Counted from the first letter of the stretch, positions 23,582 to 33,297 are shown. The stretch: DNA of 64,000 bases from Cohnella thailandensis (GCF_014212135.1 NZ_JACJVQ010000025.1:1-64000); one strand, 5' to 3'. Notes: generated by a model from the sequence alone, not told the origin. A program made the numbers and translations.

Positions 23582-25987
23582 TTAGTTGCGAAGCGCCTTG
23601 CCCTTCGTCAGCATGTGCTGCATGCGCTGCTGCGTCAGCGGCTCCCCGCACAGGCTCAGGAAAGCCTCCCGCTCCAGATCGAGCATGTATTGCTCGCTCA
23701 CGAGCGTTCCCGCCGGCAGATCTCCTCCCGCGAGCACGTGCGCCAGCTTCTTCGCGATCTTCAGATCGTGATCGCTGATATAGCCGCTCTCGCGCATCCC
23801 GATCGCCCCGAGCGTCAGCACCGCCTTGCCCTCCGCCCCGGCGACCGCCAGCTTCCGCTCCGGCACGGGCTCGTAGCCGCCCTGGACCATCCTCAGCACC
23901 GCCTGCTTGGCCTCGTAGATCCGATGATCCGGATTCGCGGCCACGCGGTCCGTCTCCCTCAAATAGCCTAGCTTCTTGGCATCGTGACCGCTCGTCGACA
24001 CCTTCGCCATCCCGATCGTCTCGAACGAGCGGATGACGTAAGGTTGAACGTCCGAGCCCGGCAGCGAAGCGGCGGACTCGCTGGCGCGCAGCGCGAACTC
24101 CTTGCAGCCGCCTCCCGCCGGGATCAAGCCGACCCCGACCTCGACGAGGCCGTAATACGTCTCCGGCGAGGCGACGACCAGGTCGGCGGGCAGGCATGCC
24201 TCCACTCCTCCGCCGAGCGTCATCCGATGCGGGGCGGCGACGACCGGCTTCTCCAGCCGCTTCAGCTTCAGCATCGCGTTCTGGAATTGCCGGATGATGC
24301 CGTCGATCTCCTCCCATTCCTGCTCCTGCGCTTCCATCAGCAGCAGCATCAGGTTCGCCCCGACGCAGAAGTTTCTCCCCTCGTTCGCGATGACGAGCCC
24401 TTCGTAGTTCCGCCTCACCTCATCCACGCTCTGCGAGATCATGGTCAGAATATCCGCCCCGATCGCGTTGTTCGGCGAGTGGAACTCGAGGCAGGCGACG
24501 CCGTCTCCCAGATCGATCAGGCTCGCTCCTCCGTTGCCCTTGATCGTCCGCCCCTGCTCCTTTAAGCCCTTCAGCGAGACGATCTCGGCTCGCTGCTCTT
24601 CCTTGCGCCAGCGTCCCTCGTGCGCGTAGCTGCGAACGCCTTGCTCCTGCGAGTAGAAGGACGTATGCCCTTCCGCGATCCAAGCGGCGACCCATTCGGG
24701 AAGCGACTCCCCTTCGGCGGCCATCCTCTTCGCGGACGGAACGAGACCGATCGCGTCCCACGTCTCGAACGGGCCGAGCTCCCAGTTGAACCCCCACCTC
24801 ATCGCCTTGTCGATCTCCTCGATCGAATCGGCGATCTCGTAGGCCTTCGACGCGGAATACAGCAGCGTCCGCTTCAGCACGTTCCACGCCAGCTCGGAGT
24901 AGCGATCGCCTCCGCCGAGCAGCGCCTGTATCTTCGCTCTCGTCCCCTTGGCCTGCTTCGACGCCTCGAGCGAGCCGGCGGACGGCTTGCGCTGCGGCCG
25001 ATACTCCATCGTCGCCGGGTCCAGGGCCAGGATCTCGTTCTTGCCATCCGCTCCTTTCCTCTTACAATAGAAGCCCGCCCCCGACTTCTCCCCGAGCCTT
25101 CCGCCCTTCACCAGCTCGCGGACGGCCTCGGGCGTCTCGAACAGCGCCTGCTCCGCCGGGTCCGCGACGTTGTTCCTTACGTTGTCCACGACATGCTCGA
25201 ACGTGTCGAGGCCGACCAGGTCGAGCGTGCGCATCGAGGCGCTCTTCGGCCGTCCCATCGCCGGGCCCGTCGCCGCGTCGATCTCCTCGACCGTATACCC
25301 TTTCTCCGCCATCTCCCGCAGAACGGCAAGCATGCCGTACGTGCCTATCCGGTTCGCGATGAAGTTCGGGGTGTCCTTCGCCAGCACGACCCCTTTGCCC
25401 AGCTTCGTCTCGCAGAACGCCTTCATACGCTTAACAAGCTCGGGATCCGTGTCGTGTCCCGGAATGATCTCGATCAGCTTCATGTAGCGGGGAGGGTTAA
25501 AAAAGTGCGTGCCCATGAAGTGGCCGCGGAACCCTTCGCTTCTCTCCTTCGCCATCTCGTTGATCGAAATGCCCGACGTGTTCGAGCTGACGACGATGCC
25601 CGGCCGCCAGTATGGCTCGATACGGCCGAACAGCTGCCGCTTCGCCTCGAGCTTCTCGACGATCACCTCGATCACCCAGTCCGCCTCGGCGATTCTCGGT
25701 AGATCGTCCTCGAGGTTGCCCGGCGTAATCCGCTGGGCGAACTCTTCCGCGTAGAGCGGCGCGGGGTTCGTTTTCTTCATCTTGGCGATGGCCGCGTTCG
25801 CCAAGCGGTTCCTCACCGAGGGATGCTCCAGCGTCAGCCCGAGCTTCGCCTCCTCTTCCGTAAGCTGAGCAGGCGCGACGTCCAGCAGCAGGCATGGGAT
25901 GCCCGAGTTGGCCAGATGGGCCGCGATTCCGGACCCCATAACGCCGGAGCCGATCACCGCCGCGCGTCGAATCGTTGGTTGCGTCAT
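23582..25987 (-). CDS. fadN: 3-hydroxyacyl-CoA dehydrogenase/enoyl-CoA hydratase
   Basis: 801 residues, the same layout as Bacillus FadN. The N-terminal NAD domain has AAVIGSGVMGSGIAAHLAN, then SSNTSGISINEMA and the HFFNPPRYMKLIEIIPG motif. The C-terminal crotonase domain (about 480-700) has the oxyanion-forming NEGRNFCVGANL and GGGVEACLPADLVVAS. It carries out the hydration and oxidation steps of beta-oxidation. The start ATG overlaps the fadF stop by four bases (ATGA), indicating translational coupling. Confidence 0.95.
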   Translation of the reverse strand: MTQPTIRRAAVIGSGVMGSGIAAHLANSGIPCLLLDVAPAQLTEEEAKLGLTLEHPSVRNRLANAAIAKMKKTNPAPLYAEEFAQRITPGNLEDDLPRIAEADWVIEVIVEKLEAKRQLFGRIEPYWRPGIVVSSNTSGISINEMAKERSEGFRGHFMGTHFFNPPRYMKLIEIIPGHDTDPELVKRMKAFCETKLGKGVVLAKDTPNFIANRIGTYGMLAVLREMAEKGYTVEEIDAATGPAMGRPKSASMRTLDLVGLDTFEHVVDNVRNNVADPAEQALFETPEAVRELVKGGRLGEKSGAGFYCKRKGADGKNEILALDPATMEYRPQRKPSAGSLEASKQAKGTRAKIQALLGGGDRYSELAWNVLKRTLLYSASKAYEIADSIEEIDKAMRWGFNWELGPFETWDAIGLVPSAKRMAAEGESLPEWVAAWIAEGHTSFYSQEQGVRSYAHEGRWRKEEQRAEIVSLKGLKEQGRTIKGNGGASLIDLGDGVACLEFHSPNNAIGADILTMISQSVDEVRRNYEGLVIANEGRNFCVGANLMLLLMEAQEQEWEEIDGIIRQFQNAMLKLKRLEKPVVAAPHRMTLGGGVEACLPADLVVASPETYYGLVEVGVGLIPAGGGCKEFALRASESAASLPGSDVQPYVIRSFETIGMAKVSTSGHDAKKLGYLRETDRVAANPDHRIYEAKQAVLRMVQGGYEPVPERKLAVAGAEGKAVLTLGAIGMRESGYISDHDLKIAKKLAHVLAGGDLPAGTLVSEQYMLDLEREAFLSLCGEPLTQQRMQHMLTKGKALRN

Positions 25988-28203
25988 ATGGAGCGAACCT
26001 CCTCGTCAGATGGTTGAGCTGCCCCTAGCCGGCTTCCGAAAACGGACAGCTCCAGCAATTCCGCCACATCCAGCGTCTTCACCCGATCTTGGACCTCCTT
26101 CATTCGCGTTCCGTCTTCCATCATCGCGAGACAGTACGGGCAGCCGCTGCTGATGACCGTCGGCGACGTCTCCAGCGCCTGCTCCGTCCGGGCGAGGTTA
26201 ACGCGCTTGCCGCCCGTCTCCTCCATCCACATCCGTCCGCCTCCCGCCCCGCAGCACATCCCGTTCTCGCGGTTTCTCGCCATCTCCGCGAGCCTTACCC
26301 CCGGAATCGCTCCCAGCACGTTCCGGGGAGCCTCGTACTCGCCGTTATAGCGTCCTAGGTAGCAGGAGTCGTGATAGACGACCCGCTCCTTCAGAACGTG
26401 CAGAGGACGCAAACGCCCTTCCTTCAACAGCCTGTCGAGCAACTGCGTGTGATGAAGCACCTCCACTCCCTCCAGCCCGAAGTCCGGATATTCGTTCTTC
26501 AGCGCGTTGAACGTGTGCGGGCAGGCGGTCACGATCTTCTTGACGCCGTGCCGCCGGAATAGCTCGACGTTCTCCGCCGCCAGCTGCTGGAACAGCAGCT
26601 CGTTGCCCATCCTCCTCGCCGTGTCCCCGGAGCTCTTCTCCTCGTTGCCGAGGATCGCGAAGCGAACTCCGGCTTCAGCCAGCAGCCGGACGAAGGCGCG
26701 GGAGACGCGCCGGCTGCGCGGATCGTAGGACCCCATCGACCCGACGAAGAACAAGTACTCGAAGTCGGGAAGCTCCCGCACGGTCGGAACGCGCAGCCCT
26801 TCGACCTCGCCGGTCCACTCCGCGCGGTTACCGCGGCTGAGCCCCCACGGGTTGCCCTGCCGCTCTATGTTCTGGAGCGCCCGCTGCCCTTCCTGCGGCA
26901 GGCTTCCCTGCATCAGGACGAGATGGCGCCGCAGGTCGACGATCTTATCCACGTGCTCGTTGCCGACCGGGCATTGGTCCTCGCAGTTGCGGCACGTCGT
27001 GCACGCCCAGATCTCGTCTTCCGTCATGACGTCGCCGATGAGCTCCAGCTCCGCTGCGGATCGCCCGGCCTCTACGGCCCACGTCGACTTCTGCCAGGCC
27101 AGCGTCGGCCGGATGTCCGTCGCGCTCCCTTCCTCCCCGCGCCAATCGACTTCGGATGAGGAGGAAGCATTCATCGCATGAGCTCGCGCGCCCTGCCGTC
27201 CCCCCGTTCCGCCTGCCGTCCCTCCGAACGCGAATTCGGGCACCCAGGGGGATTTGCCGCTGATGACCGCCCCTTTTTCCTGAAGATGGTCCCTGAGCTT
27301 GGTAATGAGGTGCATCGGCGACAGCGCCTTGCCCGTCCCGGAGGCGGGGCAGACGTTCGTGCAGCGGCCGCATTCGACGCAGGCGTAGAAATCGAGCATC
27401 TGCTTGCGGGTGAAGTCCTCTACCTTGCCGACCCCGAACGATTCGGCGTTCTCGTCCTCCAGATCGAGCTTGCTTAACCTTCCGACCGGCTCCCGGCGGC
27501 GAAACCACAGGTTGACCGGGGCGGACAGAATGTGAAAATGCTTCGATTGGGGAACGTACACGAGAAAAGACAGAAGCACGAGAAGATGCGCCCACCAGAA
27601 GACGTAAAACCAGGCTCGGGCGGCCGTATTCGGCATTCCCGCGAAGAGAGCAGCTACAAGCGACGACAGAGGGGCCAGCCAGGATGCTTCCGCCCCCGCC
27701 CAGAGACGTTCGAAGCCCAGGGAGAACAGGACCGTCAGCATCAGCAGCAGGATGAAGAACAGCACCGCGCTCGGCTTCCAGCCCCTCTTGAGCCTCGGGA
27801 GCTTCTCTCCGTAACGCCGGTAGGCCGCGTAGCCCATCGCCGCCAGCACGAGAAAGACGGTCAATTCCTGCAGCAGGCCGAAACATTCGTAGGCGGGGAA
27901 CGGAAGATGCCCCCCGTCCGTCAGCCCTTTGACGATCAAATCCAACGCGCCGAATTGAAGCAAAATAAAGCCGTAAAACACGACAATATGCATGAGGCCG
28001 CTTCTAGGGTCTTTGAGGAGCTTTTTCTGTCCGAACAGCTGCGAGAGGAACTCCTTGGTCCGCCCGGATCCGCCTCCGCGGAATTCGGTCGGGCGGCCGA
28101 GCCGCACGTAGAGGTAACGATGGTAGACCGCTCGATAGAACAAATAGAAGGCATAGCCGGTTATCGCCAGGAACAGCACGAGGTTCGCCAGTTGCCATGC
28201 CAT
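25984..28203 (-). CDS. fadF: Membrane Fe-S oxidoreductase of fatty-acid oxidation
   Basis: 739 residues. About five N-terminal transmembrane segments with haem-binding-type histidines (nitrate-reductase gamma-like), then two 4Fe-4S clusters (CVECGRCTNVCP and CTTCRNCEDQCPVG), then two CCG domains (YHDSCYLGRYNGEY and CCGAGGGRMWMEE) as in heterodisulfide-reductase D-like proteins. A Gly/Ala-rich insertion separates the two clusters. In Bacillus FadF is thought to take electrons from EtfAB to the membrane quinone pool. First gene of the fad operon and divergent from fadR; the 213-bp gap holds the FadR-type operator. Confidence 0.9.
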   Translation of the reverse strand: MAWQLANLVLFLAITGYAFYLFYRAVYHRYLYVRLGRPTEFRGGGSGRTKEFLSQLFGQKKLLKDPRSGLMHIVVFYGFILLQFGALDLIVKGLTDGGHLPFPAYECFGLLQELTVFLVLAAMGYAAYRRYGEKLPRLKRGWKPSAVLFFILLLMLTVLFSLGFERLWAGAEASWLAPLSSLVAALFAGMPNTAARAWFYVFWWAHLLVLLSFLVYVPQSKHFHILSAPVNLWFRRREPVGRLSKLDLEDENAESFGVGKVEDFTRKQMLDFYACVECGRCTNVCPASGTGKALSPMHLITKLRDHLQEKGAVISGKSPWVPEFAFGGTAGGTGGRQGARAHAMNASSSSEVDWRGEEGSATDIRPTLAWQKSTWAVEAGRSAAELELIGDVMTEDEIWACTTCRNCEDQCPVGNEHVDKIVDLRRHLVLMQGSLPQEGQRALQNIERQGNPWGLSRGNRAEWTGEVEGLRVPTVRELPDFEYLFFVGSMGSYDPRSRRVSRAFVRLLAEAGVRFAILGNEEKSSGDTARRMGNELLFQQLAAENVELFRRHGVKKIVTACPHTFNALKNEYPDFGLEGVEVLHHTQLLDRLLKEGRLRPLHVLKERVVYHDSCYLGRYNGEYEAPRNVLGAIPGVRLAEMARNRENGMCCGAGGGRMWMEETGGKRVNLARTEQALETSPTVISSGCPYCLAMMEDGTRMKEVQDRVKTLDVAELLELSVFGSRLGAAQPSDEEVRSI

Positions 28204-28376
28204 GCGGATCCTTCCTTTCCTTTTCCGACGTGGAAGAAGCTAAACGGCGATGGGCGGAGCGATGGATGGAATGCGGGATGCGAATAAGCGGCGAGATTTG
28301 GAGGGGCGGCTGGGGCGTTTGGTTTGATAGCGGTTACAAATAAGCTGTCGCAACCAGTTTATGAACGATAACCCCC

Positions 28377-28405
28377 TTGACTTTCATTCGATTTTTCCCT
28401 ACGAT
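28377..28405 (+). promoter_or_regulatory. fadR-etfBA promoter
   Basis: TTGACT, 17-base spacer, TACGAT. The predicted start falls in or just before the FadR-type operator at 28416-28433, giving simple steric repression. Confidence 0.7.
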
Positions 28406-28415
28406 GAAGAAAAAA

Positions 28416-28433
28416 TGAATGAGTATTCATTCA
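28416..28433. promoter_or_regulatory. FadR operator
   Basis: TGAATGAGTATTCATTCA fits the Bacillus FadR consensus TGAATGAnTAnTCATTCA in every specified position. It lies between the divergent fadF and fadR genes and would repress fadR-etfBA directly and probably the fadF operon, until long-chain acyl-CoA releases FadR. Confidence 0.92.
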
Positions 28434-28468
28434 GTTTCTGATTCGAATTTTAGCACCGGGGTGCCTCG

Positions 28469-29050
28469 ATGACAAGTAAAAAGAAAGAAAAATTCAGCCT
28501 GATTCTCGACGCCGCCCAGAAAGTCATCGCCGAGAGCGGGTTCCACGGCGCCCAAGTGTCCCGGATCGCCAAGGAAGCCGGGGTCGCGGACGGAACGATC
28601 TATCTGTACTTCAAGAACAAGGAGGACATTCTCGTCTCCCTGTTCCGTAGCCGGCTCGGCGAGCTCGTCGAGCTGTTCAACGCGAGAGCTTTGGAGGCGG
28701 CTACCTCCTCGGAGGCTCTGCGCCATATTTGCGAGATTCATTTTACGCAGCTGGAGCGGAATGCCGAGCTCGCCTACGTGACGCAGATCGAGCTGAGGCA
28801 GAGCTCGCTGGAGCTGCGCAAAGCGATCGGCCAGGCGGTGAAGCCCTATATCGAGCTGATCGAGCATATGGTTAGAAGAGGGATGGAGACGGGCGAATTC
28901 CGGGCCGATCTGGATCCGAAGCTGACCCGCCTGCTCCTGTTCGGAGCGATGGACGAAGTCGTCACCTCCTGGCTGATCTCGGGCCGCAAATATTCCTTGA
29001 CCGCGCTTGTCGAGCCGACCGTGGCGTTCTTCCTGCGGGGCTTGCGGTAA
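28469..29050 (+). CDS. fadR: TetR-family repressor of fatty-acid degradation
   Basis: 193 residues. An N-terminal TetR helix-turn-helix is evident (SRIAKEAGVADGTIYLYFKNKEDIL), followed by an all-helical ligand domain that in FadR binds long-chain acyl-CoA. The sequence, the partner genes and the FadR-type operator upstream together support FadR rather than an unspecified TetR protein. ATG 28469 is preceded by a weak site. It leads a plus-strand operon with etfB (38 bp gap) and etfA, the same arrangement as in Bacillus (where fadB is also present; here it is absent). Confidence 0.92.
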   Translation: MTSKKKEKFSLILDAAQKVIAESGFHGAQVSRIAKEAGVADGTIYLYFKNKEDILVSLFRSRLGELVELFNARALEAATSSEALRHICEIHFTQLERNAELAYVTQIELRQSSLELRKAIGQAVKPYIELIEHMVRRGMETGEFRADLDPKLTRLLLFGAMDEVVTSWLISGRKYSLTALVEPTVAFFLRGLR

Positions 29051-29088
29051 GGGCGTGAACGTAAAACCCTTGTAAAGGAGCTGGCGTC

Positions 29089-29856
29089 ATGAACATTTAT
29101 GTCCTCCTGAAGCAGACGTTCGACACCGAGGAGAAAATCGTGCTGAGAGAGGGTCGGGTGTCCGAGGACGGCGTAAAGTTCGTCATCAACCCGTACGACG
29201 AATACGCCGTGGAAGAGGCGCTGCTGCTGAAGGAAGCCTTCGGCGGGACGGTGACCGTCGTCTCCGTCGGACCGGCCCGCGCCGCGGAAGCGTTAAGAAC
29301 GGCCTTGGCGATGGGGGCCGACGAGGCCGTCCTCGTGGACAGCGAGGGGCGCGAATACGACGAGGCCGGCGTGGCCTTGCTGCTCGAAGCCTATCTGCGG
29401 GAACAGCCGGCCGATCTGATTCTCGCCGGCAACTTCTCGACCGATACCGGCGGCGGACAGGTCGCGCTGCGGCTCGCCGAGCGGCTGGGCATTCCCCACG
29501 CTTCCTCGATCATCAACCTGGAGGTAAGCGGCGGGAAAGCGACCGTCGTTCGCGACGCCGAAGGAGACGCCGAGACGCTGGAGCTCGCCCTTCCCGCGCT
29601 GTTCACCGCGCAGCAGGGGCTGAACGAGCCTCGGTACCCCTCGCTCCCCGGCATCATGCGCGCGAAGAAGAAGCCGCTGAAGCAGCTGGCCGCCGCCGAG
29701 CTGGGCCTGACCGAGGAGCGGCTGGCTCCTCTCTCGGTTCGCGCGAAGCTGGCGCTGCCCGCCGCTCGCCAAGCGGGCCGCAGACTCTCGGGAACGCCGT
29801 CCGAGCAGGCGGCCGCCCTCGCGCAGCTTCTCCGCGGCGAAGCTAAAGTTCTCTAG
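29089..29856 (+). CDS. etfB: Electron transfer flavoprotein beta subunit
   Basis: 255 residues, normal EtfB length. Recognisable segments are NPYDEYAVEEALLLKEAFGG, the adenine-nucleotide-binding core, GNFSTDTGGGQVALRLAE and the EtfB signature around RDAEGDAETLELALPALFTA. With EtfA it accepts electrons from FadE and passes them to a membrane oxidoreductase, here probably FadF. AAGGAGCTG precedes the ATG. Confidence 0.95.
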   Translation: MNIYVLLKQTFDTEEKIVLREGRVSEDGVKFVINPYDEYAVEEALLLKEAFGGTVTVVSVGPARAAEALRTALAMGADEAVLVDSEGREYDEAGVALLLEAYLREQPADLILAGNFSTDTGGGQVALRLAERLGIPHASSIINLEVSGGKATVVRDAEGDAETLELALPALFTAQQGLNEPRYPSLPGIMRAKKKPLKQLAAAELGLTEERLAPLSVRAKLALPAARQAGRRLSGTPSEQAAALAQLLRGEAKVL

Positions 29857-29886
29857 GAATCCATATCGATACAAGGAGGCCGTCCC

Positions 29887-30876
29887 ATGGGTCAATCCGT
29901 TCTTGTCGTCGCCGAGGTACGCAACGGGAAGCCGAGACAGGTATCATTGGAAGCGCTTCACATCGCTCGCCGGGCGCGTCTGCCCGACGACCGCATCTCC
30001 GTCCTTCTCGTCGGGCATCGTTTAGAGGAAGCGGCGGAGCTGCTCCTTCCTTATGTCGATGGGGCCGTCTATCGGATCGATCATCCCCGTCTCGAGGTTT
30101 ACAACCCCGAGACCTACGCCTCGGCGATCGGCAGCTTGCTGCGCGATCTGCAGCCCCGGCTGGTCGCGCTGGGCCATACGGCCTTCGGGCGCGACCTCGC
30201 CCCGGTCCTCGCCGCCAAGCTCGAGGCCGGGCAGATCTCCGACGTCGTCGCCCTCGAAGGGGAAGGCGCCGAGCTCGCTTACGTGCGGCCGCTTTACGCC
30301 GGCAAGCTGTTCGAGACGCGGCGCTTCTCCTCCGCCGGCGCTCAGGTCGTGACCGTGCGCCCGAGCAACCTGCCTCCGGCGGAGCCGCTGCCCGCACCCG
30401 GCAAGCTCGAGACCGTCGCCTACGTTCCGCCGGACGACCTTCGCACGGTCGTCAAGGACGTGATCCGCCAAGCCGCGGGCAAGGTGGACCTGACCGAGGC
30501 GCGGATCATCGTGTCCGGCGGCCGGGGCGTCCGCAACGCGGAAGGCTTCAAGCCGCTGCAGGAGCTGGCCGCCGTGCTGGGCGCGGCGGTCGGCGCCTCG
30601 CGAGCCGCCTGCGATGCCGGCTATTGCGATTATTCGCTGCAGATCGGCCAGACCGGCAAGGTCGTGACTCCCGAGCTGTACATCGCCTGCGGAATCAGCG
30701 GAGCGATCCAGCATCTGGCCGGCATGAGCCGCTCTCGCGTCATCGTCGCGATCAACAAGGATCCCGAGGCGCCGATCTTCAAGGTCGCGGACTACGGGAT
30801 CGTCGGGGACCTGTTCGAGATCGTCCCTCTGCTGACGGAAGAGTTCAAGAAGCTTCTCGCCTCGCCGGCGTCCTGA
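29887..30876 (+). CDS. etfA: Electron transfer flavoprotein alpha subunit
   Basis: 329 residues. The C-terminal FAD-binding region is clear: [54 protein letters not shown] and [22 protein letters not shown]. It binds the FAD that carries electrons in the EtfAB dimer. It is 30 bp after etfB with AAGGAGG upstream, and is closed by a terminator at 30931-30982. Confidence 0.96.
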   Translation: MGQSVLVVAEVRNGKPRQVSLEALHIARRARLPDDRISVLLVGHRLEEAAELLLPYVDGAVYRIDHPRLEVYNPETYASAIGSLLRDLQPRLVALGHTAFGRDLAPVLAAKLEAGQISDVVALEGEGAELAYVRPLYAGKLFETRRFSSAGAQVVTVRPSNLPPAEPLPAPGKLETVAYVPPDDLRTVVKDVIRQAAGKVDLTEARIIVSGGRGVRNAEGFKPLQELAAVLGAAVGASRAACDAGYCDYSLQIGQTGKVVTPELYIACGISGAIQHLAGMSRSRVIVAINKDPEAPIFKVADYGIVGDLFEIVPLLTEEFKKLLASPAS

Positions 30877-30930
30877 TCCTATCTTTTGATTGAATGGCAG
30901 ATCTGCAACAGCGCCTGACCATGGTCCCCC

Positions 30931-30982
30931 GCGCCTCTTCCGAACCGACGGAATGCGGAGGACCGGTCCAAGGCGCTTTTTT
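30931..30982 (+). terminator. etfA terminator
   Basis: GCGCCT at 30931 pairs with AGGCGC at 30971-30976, with an inner imperfect stem (TTCCG/CGGA region), followed by six Ts. Confidence 0.8.
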
Positions 30983-31141
30983 GTTGATTCTTTACAAAAT
31001 GGTGACAAATCTCATTGACAGTCCATGATGGCGTTTCCATTGATTTTCTTGATAATGGATATGCAAAACCTTGGATAACTCCTCCCTCGGCTTCGATGAT
31101 AAGATGTTCCTCAATCCAGAAGACGATCGGGGGCGAAAAAA

Positions 31142-31321
31142 ATGTTGATTCACGATTACGACGCTTATACAATATGGAAAATACGCGAGGCGAAGTTGGA
31201 GCGAAAAAACGAATTGGAGCGCATGCTCCGAACGGAGGAGGGGCTTCAGCCCAAACGTTCGGCTCGCCGAAAGTACGGAATCCAGCAATTCCTTTCGCTC
31301 CTCACCCGCAAGTTATCTTAG
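31142..31321 (+). CDS. Small basic helical protein, unknown
   Basis: 59 residues, starting MLIHDYDAYTIWKIREAKLE and ending in a Lys/Arg-rich tail (RSARRKYGIQQFL). GGGGGCG lies five to six bases upstream of ATG 31142. The whole chain is predicted helical, strongly charged, with no membrane segment or Cys. It stops 17 bases before the LysR gene, so it could be a leader or a co-transcribed partner. The rest of the gap from 30983 holds no other gene that could be supported. No family recognised. Confidence 0.6.
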   Translation: MLIHDYDAYTIWKIREAKLERKNELERMLRTEEGLQPKRSARRKYGIQQFLSLLTRKLS

Positions 31322-31338
31322 ACGGGCGGTGATCGGCC

Positions 31339-32238
31339 ATGGACCTTACCACTCTCAAGAGCTTTATGGAAGTCGCAAGGTGTCAAAGTTTTACAAAGGC
31401 AGCCGAAAATCTCGGCTACGTTCAATCCAGCGTGACCACTCATATTCAGAAGCTGGAGCAAGAATACGGAGTCATCCTTTTCGAACGGTACGGACGGATC
31501 ATGAGGCTGACCTCGGCTGGAGAGTATCTTCACCACATTTTCGCTCAGATCCTGACGCTATACGACGATTCCAAGCTGCTCATCTCCCGGCAGGTGAACG
31601 GCAATCTCAACATCGGAACGATCGAATCGATGTTCGCTTATTTCCTCCCTCCGGTGTTCATGCAGTTTCGCCAGGCTTTCCCGCAGGTCTGCTTGAACGT
31701 TCAAGCCCTGCACGAGCAAGAGATTCTGCAGATGATCCGCTCGGGAGAGATCGATACGGGCATCATCCTGGATCGCATGGTCGTCGACGACGATATCGAA
31801 TCCATCCCGATTCGCGAGGAGCCGCTTGTCTTGTTCACCGAGCCGAGCCATCCTCTATGCGGGAATGCCAAGATCACCATGAGCGACATGAACGGGCAGA
31901 GCTACGTCGCCACCGAGCAGACCTGCACGTACCGCAACGCGTTCGAGCGCCTGCTGGAGAGCAACTCCGTTTGCTACCGCATCCAGCATGAATTCGAGAG
32001 CCTGGAAGCGATCAAGCAATTCGTCGGCTACGGACTCGGCGTCGGCTTGCTCCCGCGCATCGCGATCGAGCGCGAGCTGGCCGAAGGCAGATTGGTCGCT
32101 CTCCCCTTCGAGCATCCGGAGATCGTTTTCCACACGCAGATCGTTCTCCACCGGAAGAAGTGGAAGAACCCCGCGATCCGGCACCTGATCGAACTGCTGG
32201 AGAATGCGGCAACGATAGAAAAGAGGTTGGCCCTATAA
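31339..32238 (+). CDS. LysR-family transcriptional regulator
   Basis: 299 residues, the standard LysR length. The N-terminal winged helix reads MDLTTLKSFMEVARCQSFTKAAENLGYVQSSVTTHIQKLEQEYGVILFERYGR (quoted here in parts: SFTKAAENLGYVQSSVTTHI is the recognition region). The C-terminal effector domain follows, from about residue 90. Start chosen at ATG 31339 with GGGCGG upstream. Its target is not obvious: neither the etf genes (same strand upstream) nor the GT2 gene (convergent) is divergent from it, so it may regulate itself or remote genes. Confidence 0.9.
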   Translation: MDLTTLKSFMEVARCQSFTKAAENLGYVQSSVTTHIQKLEQEYGVILFERYGRIMRLTSAGEYLHHIFAQILTLYDDSKLLISRQVNGNLNIGTIESMFAYFLPPVFMQFRQAFPQVCLNVQALHEQEILQMIRSGEIDTGIILDRMVVDDDIESIPIREEPLVLFTEPSHPLCGNAKITMSDMNGQSYVATEQTCTYRNAFERLLESNSVCYRIQHEFESLEAIKQFVGYGLGVGLLPRIAIERELAEGRLVALPFEHPEIVFHTQIVLHRKKWKNPAIRHLIELLENAATIEKRLAL

Positions 32239-32264
32239 AGAAAAGGGGCACAACCTCTTTTTTT
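32222..32264 (+). terminator. Terminator overlapping the LysR stop codon
   Basis: AGAGGTTGG-CCCT pairs with AGGGG-CACAACCTCT, followed by a run of Ts. The left arm lies inside the last codons of the gene. Confidence 0.85.
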
Positions 32265-32268
32265 GCGC

Positions 32269-33297
32269 TTAGCGGCGTGGAACCGCGGCTACGGGATCGT
32301 TCCCGCGGCTTTGGTCCGCCTCCGTCCCGTTCGGATCCTTGAATTCGGACTTGTTTTCTTTCTCGAAATTAAGCTTGTCCGCCACCAAGTACAGAGGCCT
32401 GCGCTTGGCCTCCTCGTAAGTGCGGCCGATATATTCTCCGAGCACGCCGAGAAGCGAAAGCGTAATTCCGTGGAAAAGCAGGCTGATCACGACCATCGAG
32501 GTCCAGCCCTGCATCGTCGTGTCGGTGAAGAGGCGCTGGTAGAGGACGACGAGCAGATAGATAAATCCTACCGCCGACATGATAAAGCCGAGCACCCCCG
32601 CGAACTTGAGCGGCTTCGTGGAGAAGGAAGTGATCGCGTCGAGCGAGAGGCGAACCATCTTCCGAAGCGGATATTTCGTCTCCCCCGCGAAGCGCTCCTC
32701 CCGCACGTATTCCAGCGCGGTTTGGCGGAAGCCCGCCCAGCTGACCATCCCGCGGATGAACCGGCTTTGCTCCCTCATGCTGCTCAGCGCGTCGCATACC
32801 TTGCGATCCATCAGGCGGAAGTCGCCGGTGTCGACGGGAATGCTGACCGACGTCATCGACCTCAGCAGACGATAGAAGAGCGCCGCCGTCCACTTTTTGA
32901 ACAACGACTCTCCCTTTCTCACGATTCGCTGCCCGTAAATGACGTCGTAGCCTTCGCGCCACTTGGCGATCATCTCCGGAATGAGCTCGGGCGGATCCTG
33001 AAGATCGGCGTCGATTAGAACGACGACCCGCCCGGAGGAATAATCCATGCCCGCGGTGACGGCGATCTGATGGCCGAAGTTGCGCGAGAAGTCGATCATC
33101 TTGACCCTCTTGTCATCATCCCCGAGCTTTCTGACGATCTTGGCCGTGTTGTCGCGGCTGCCATCGTTGACGAACACGAGCTCGTAGGTCTCGCCGATCG
33201 GCTCGAGAGCCGAAGTCAGCCTGCGGTAGGTCGTCTCGATGACCTCTTCCTCGTTGTACATTGGAACTACGACCGAAAGAAATACGGGTTCGTTCAT
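32269..33297 (-). CDS. GT2 polyprenyl-phosphate glycosyltransferase (GtrB/DPM-like)
   Basis: 342 residues. Catalytic GT-A domain (1-230): SVVVPMYNEEEVIE, VNDGSRDNTA, LIDADLQDPPELI (the DxD-like pair) and VDTGDFRLMDRK. Two C-terminal membrane helices (about 235-300) anchor it, as in bactoprenol glucosyltransferases and dolichol-phosphate mannose synthases. It should load a sugar from an NDP donor onto undecaprenyl phosphate. The PMT-family gene immediately upstream on the same strand needs such a lipid-linked sugar, so the two form a natural donor-transferase pair. Confidence 0.9.
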   Translation of the reverse strand: MNEPVFLSVVVPMYNEEEVIETTYRRLTSALEPIGETYELVFVNDGSRDNTAKIVRKLGDDDKRVKMIDFSRNFGHQIAVTAGMDYSSGRVVVLIDADLQDPPELIPEMIAKWREGYDVIYGQRIVRKGESLFKKWTAALFYRLLRSMTSVSIPVDTGDFRLMDRKVCDALSSMREQSRFIRGMVSWAGFRQTALEYVREERFAGETKYPLRKMVRLSLDAITSFSTKPLKFAGVLGFIMSAVGFIYLLVVLYQRLFTDTTMQGWTSMVVISLLFHGITLSLLGVLGEYIGRTYEEAKRRPLYLVADKLNFEKENKSEFKDPNGTEADQSRGNDPVAAVPRR

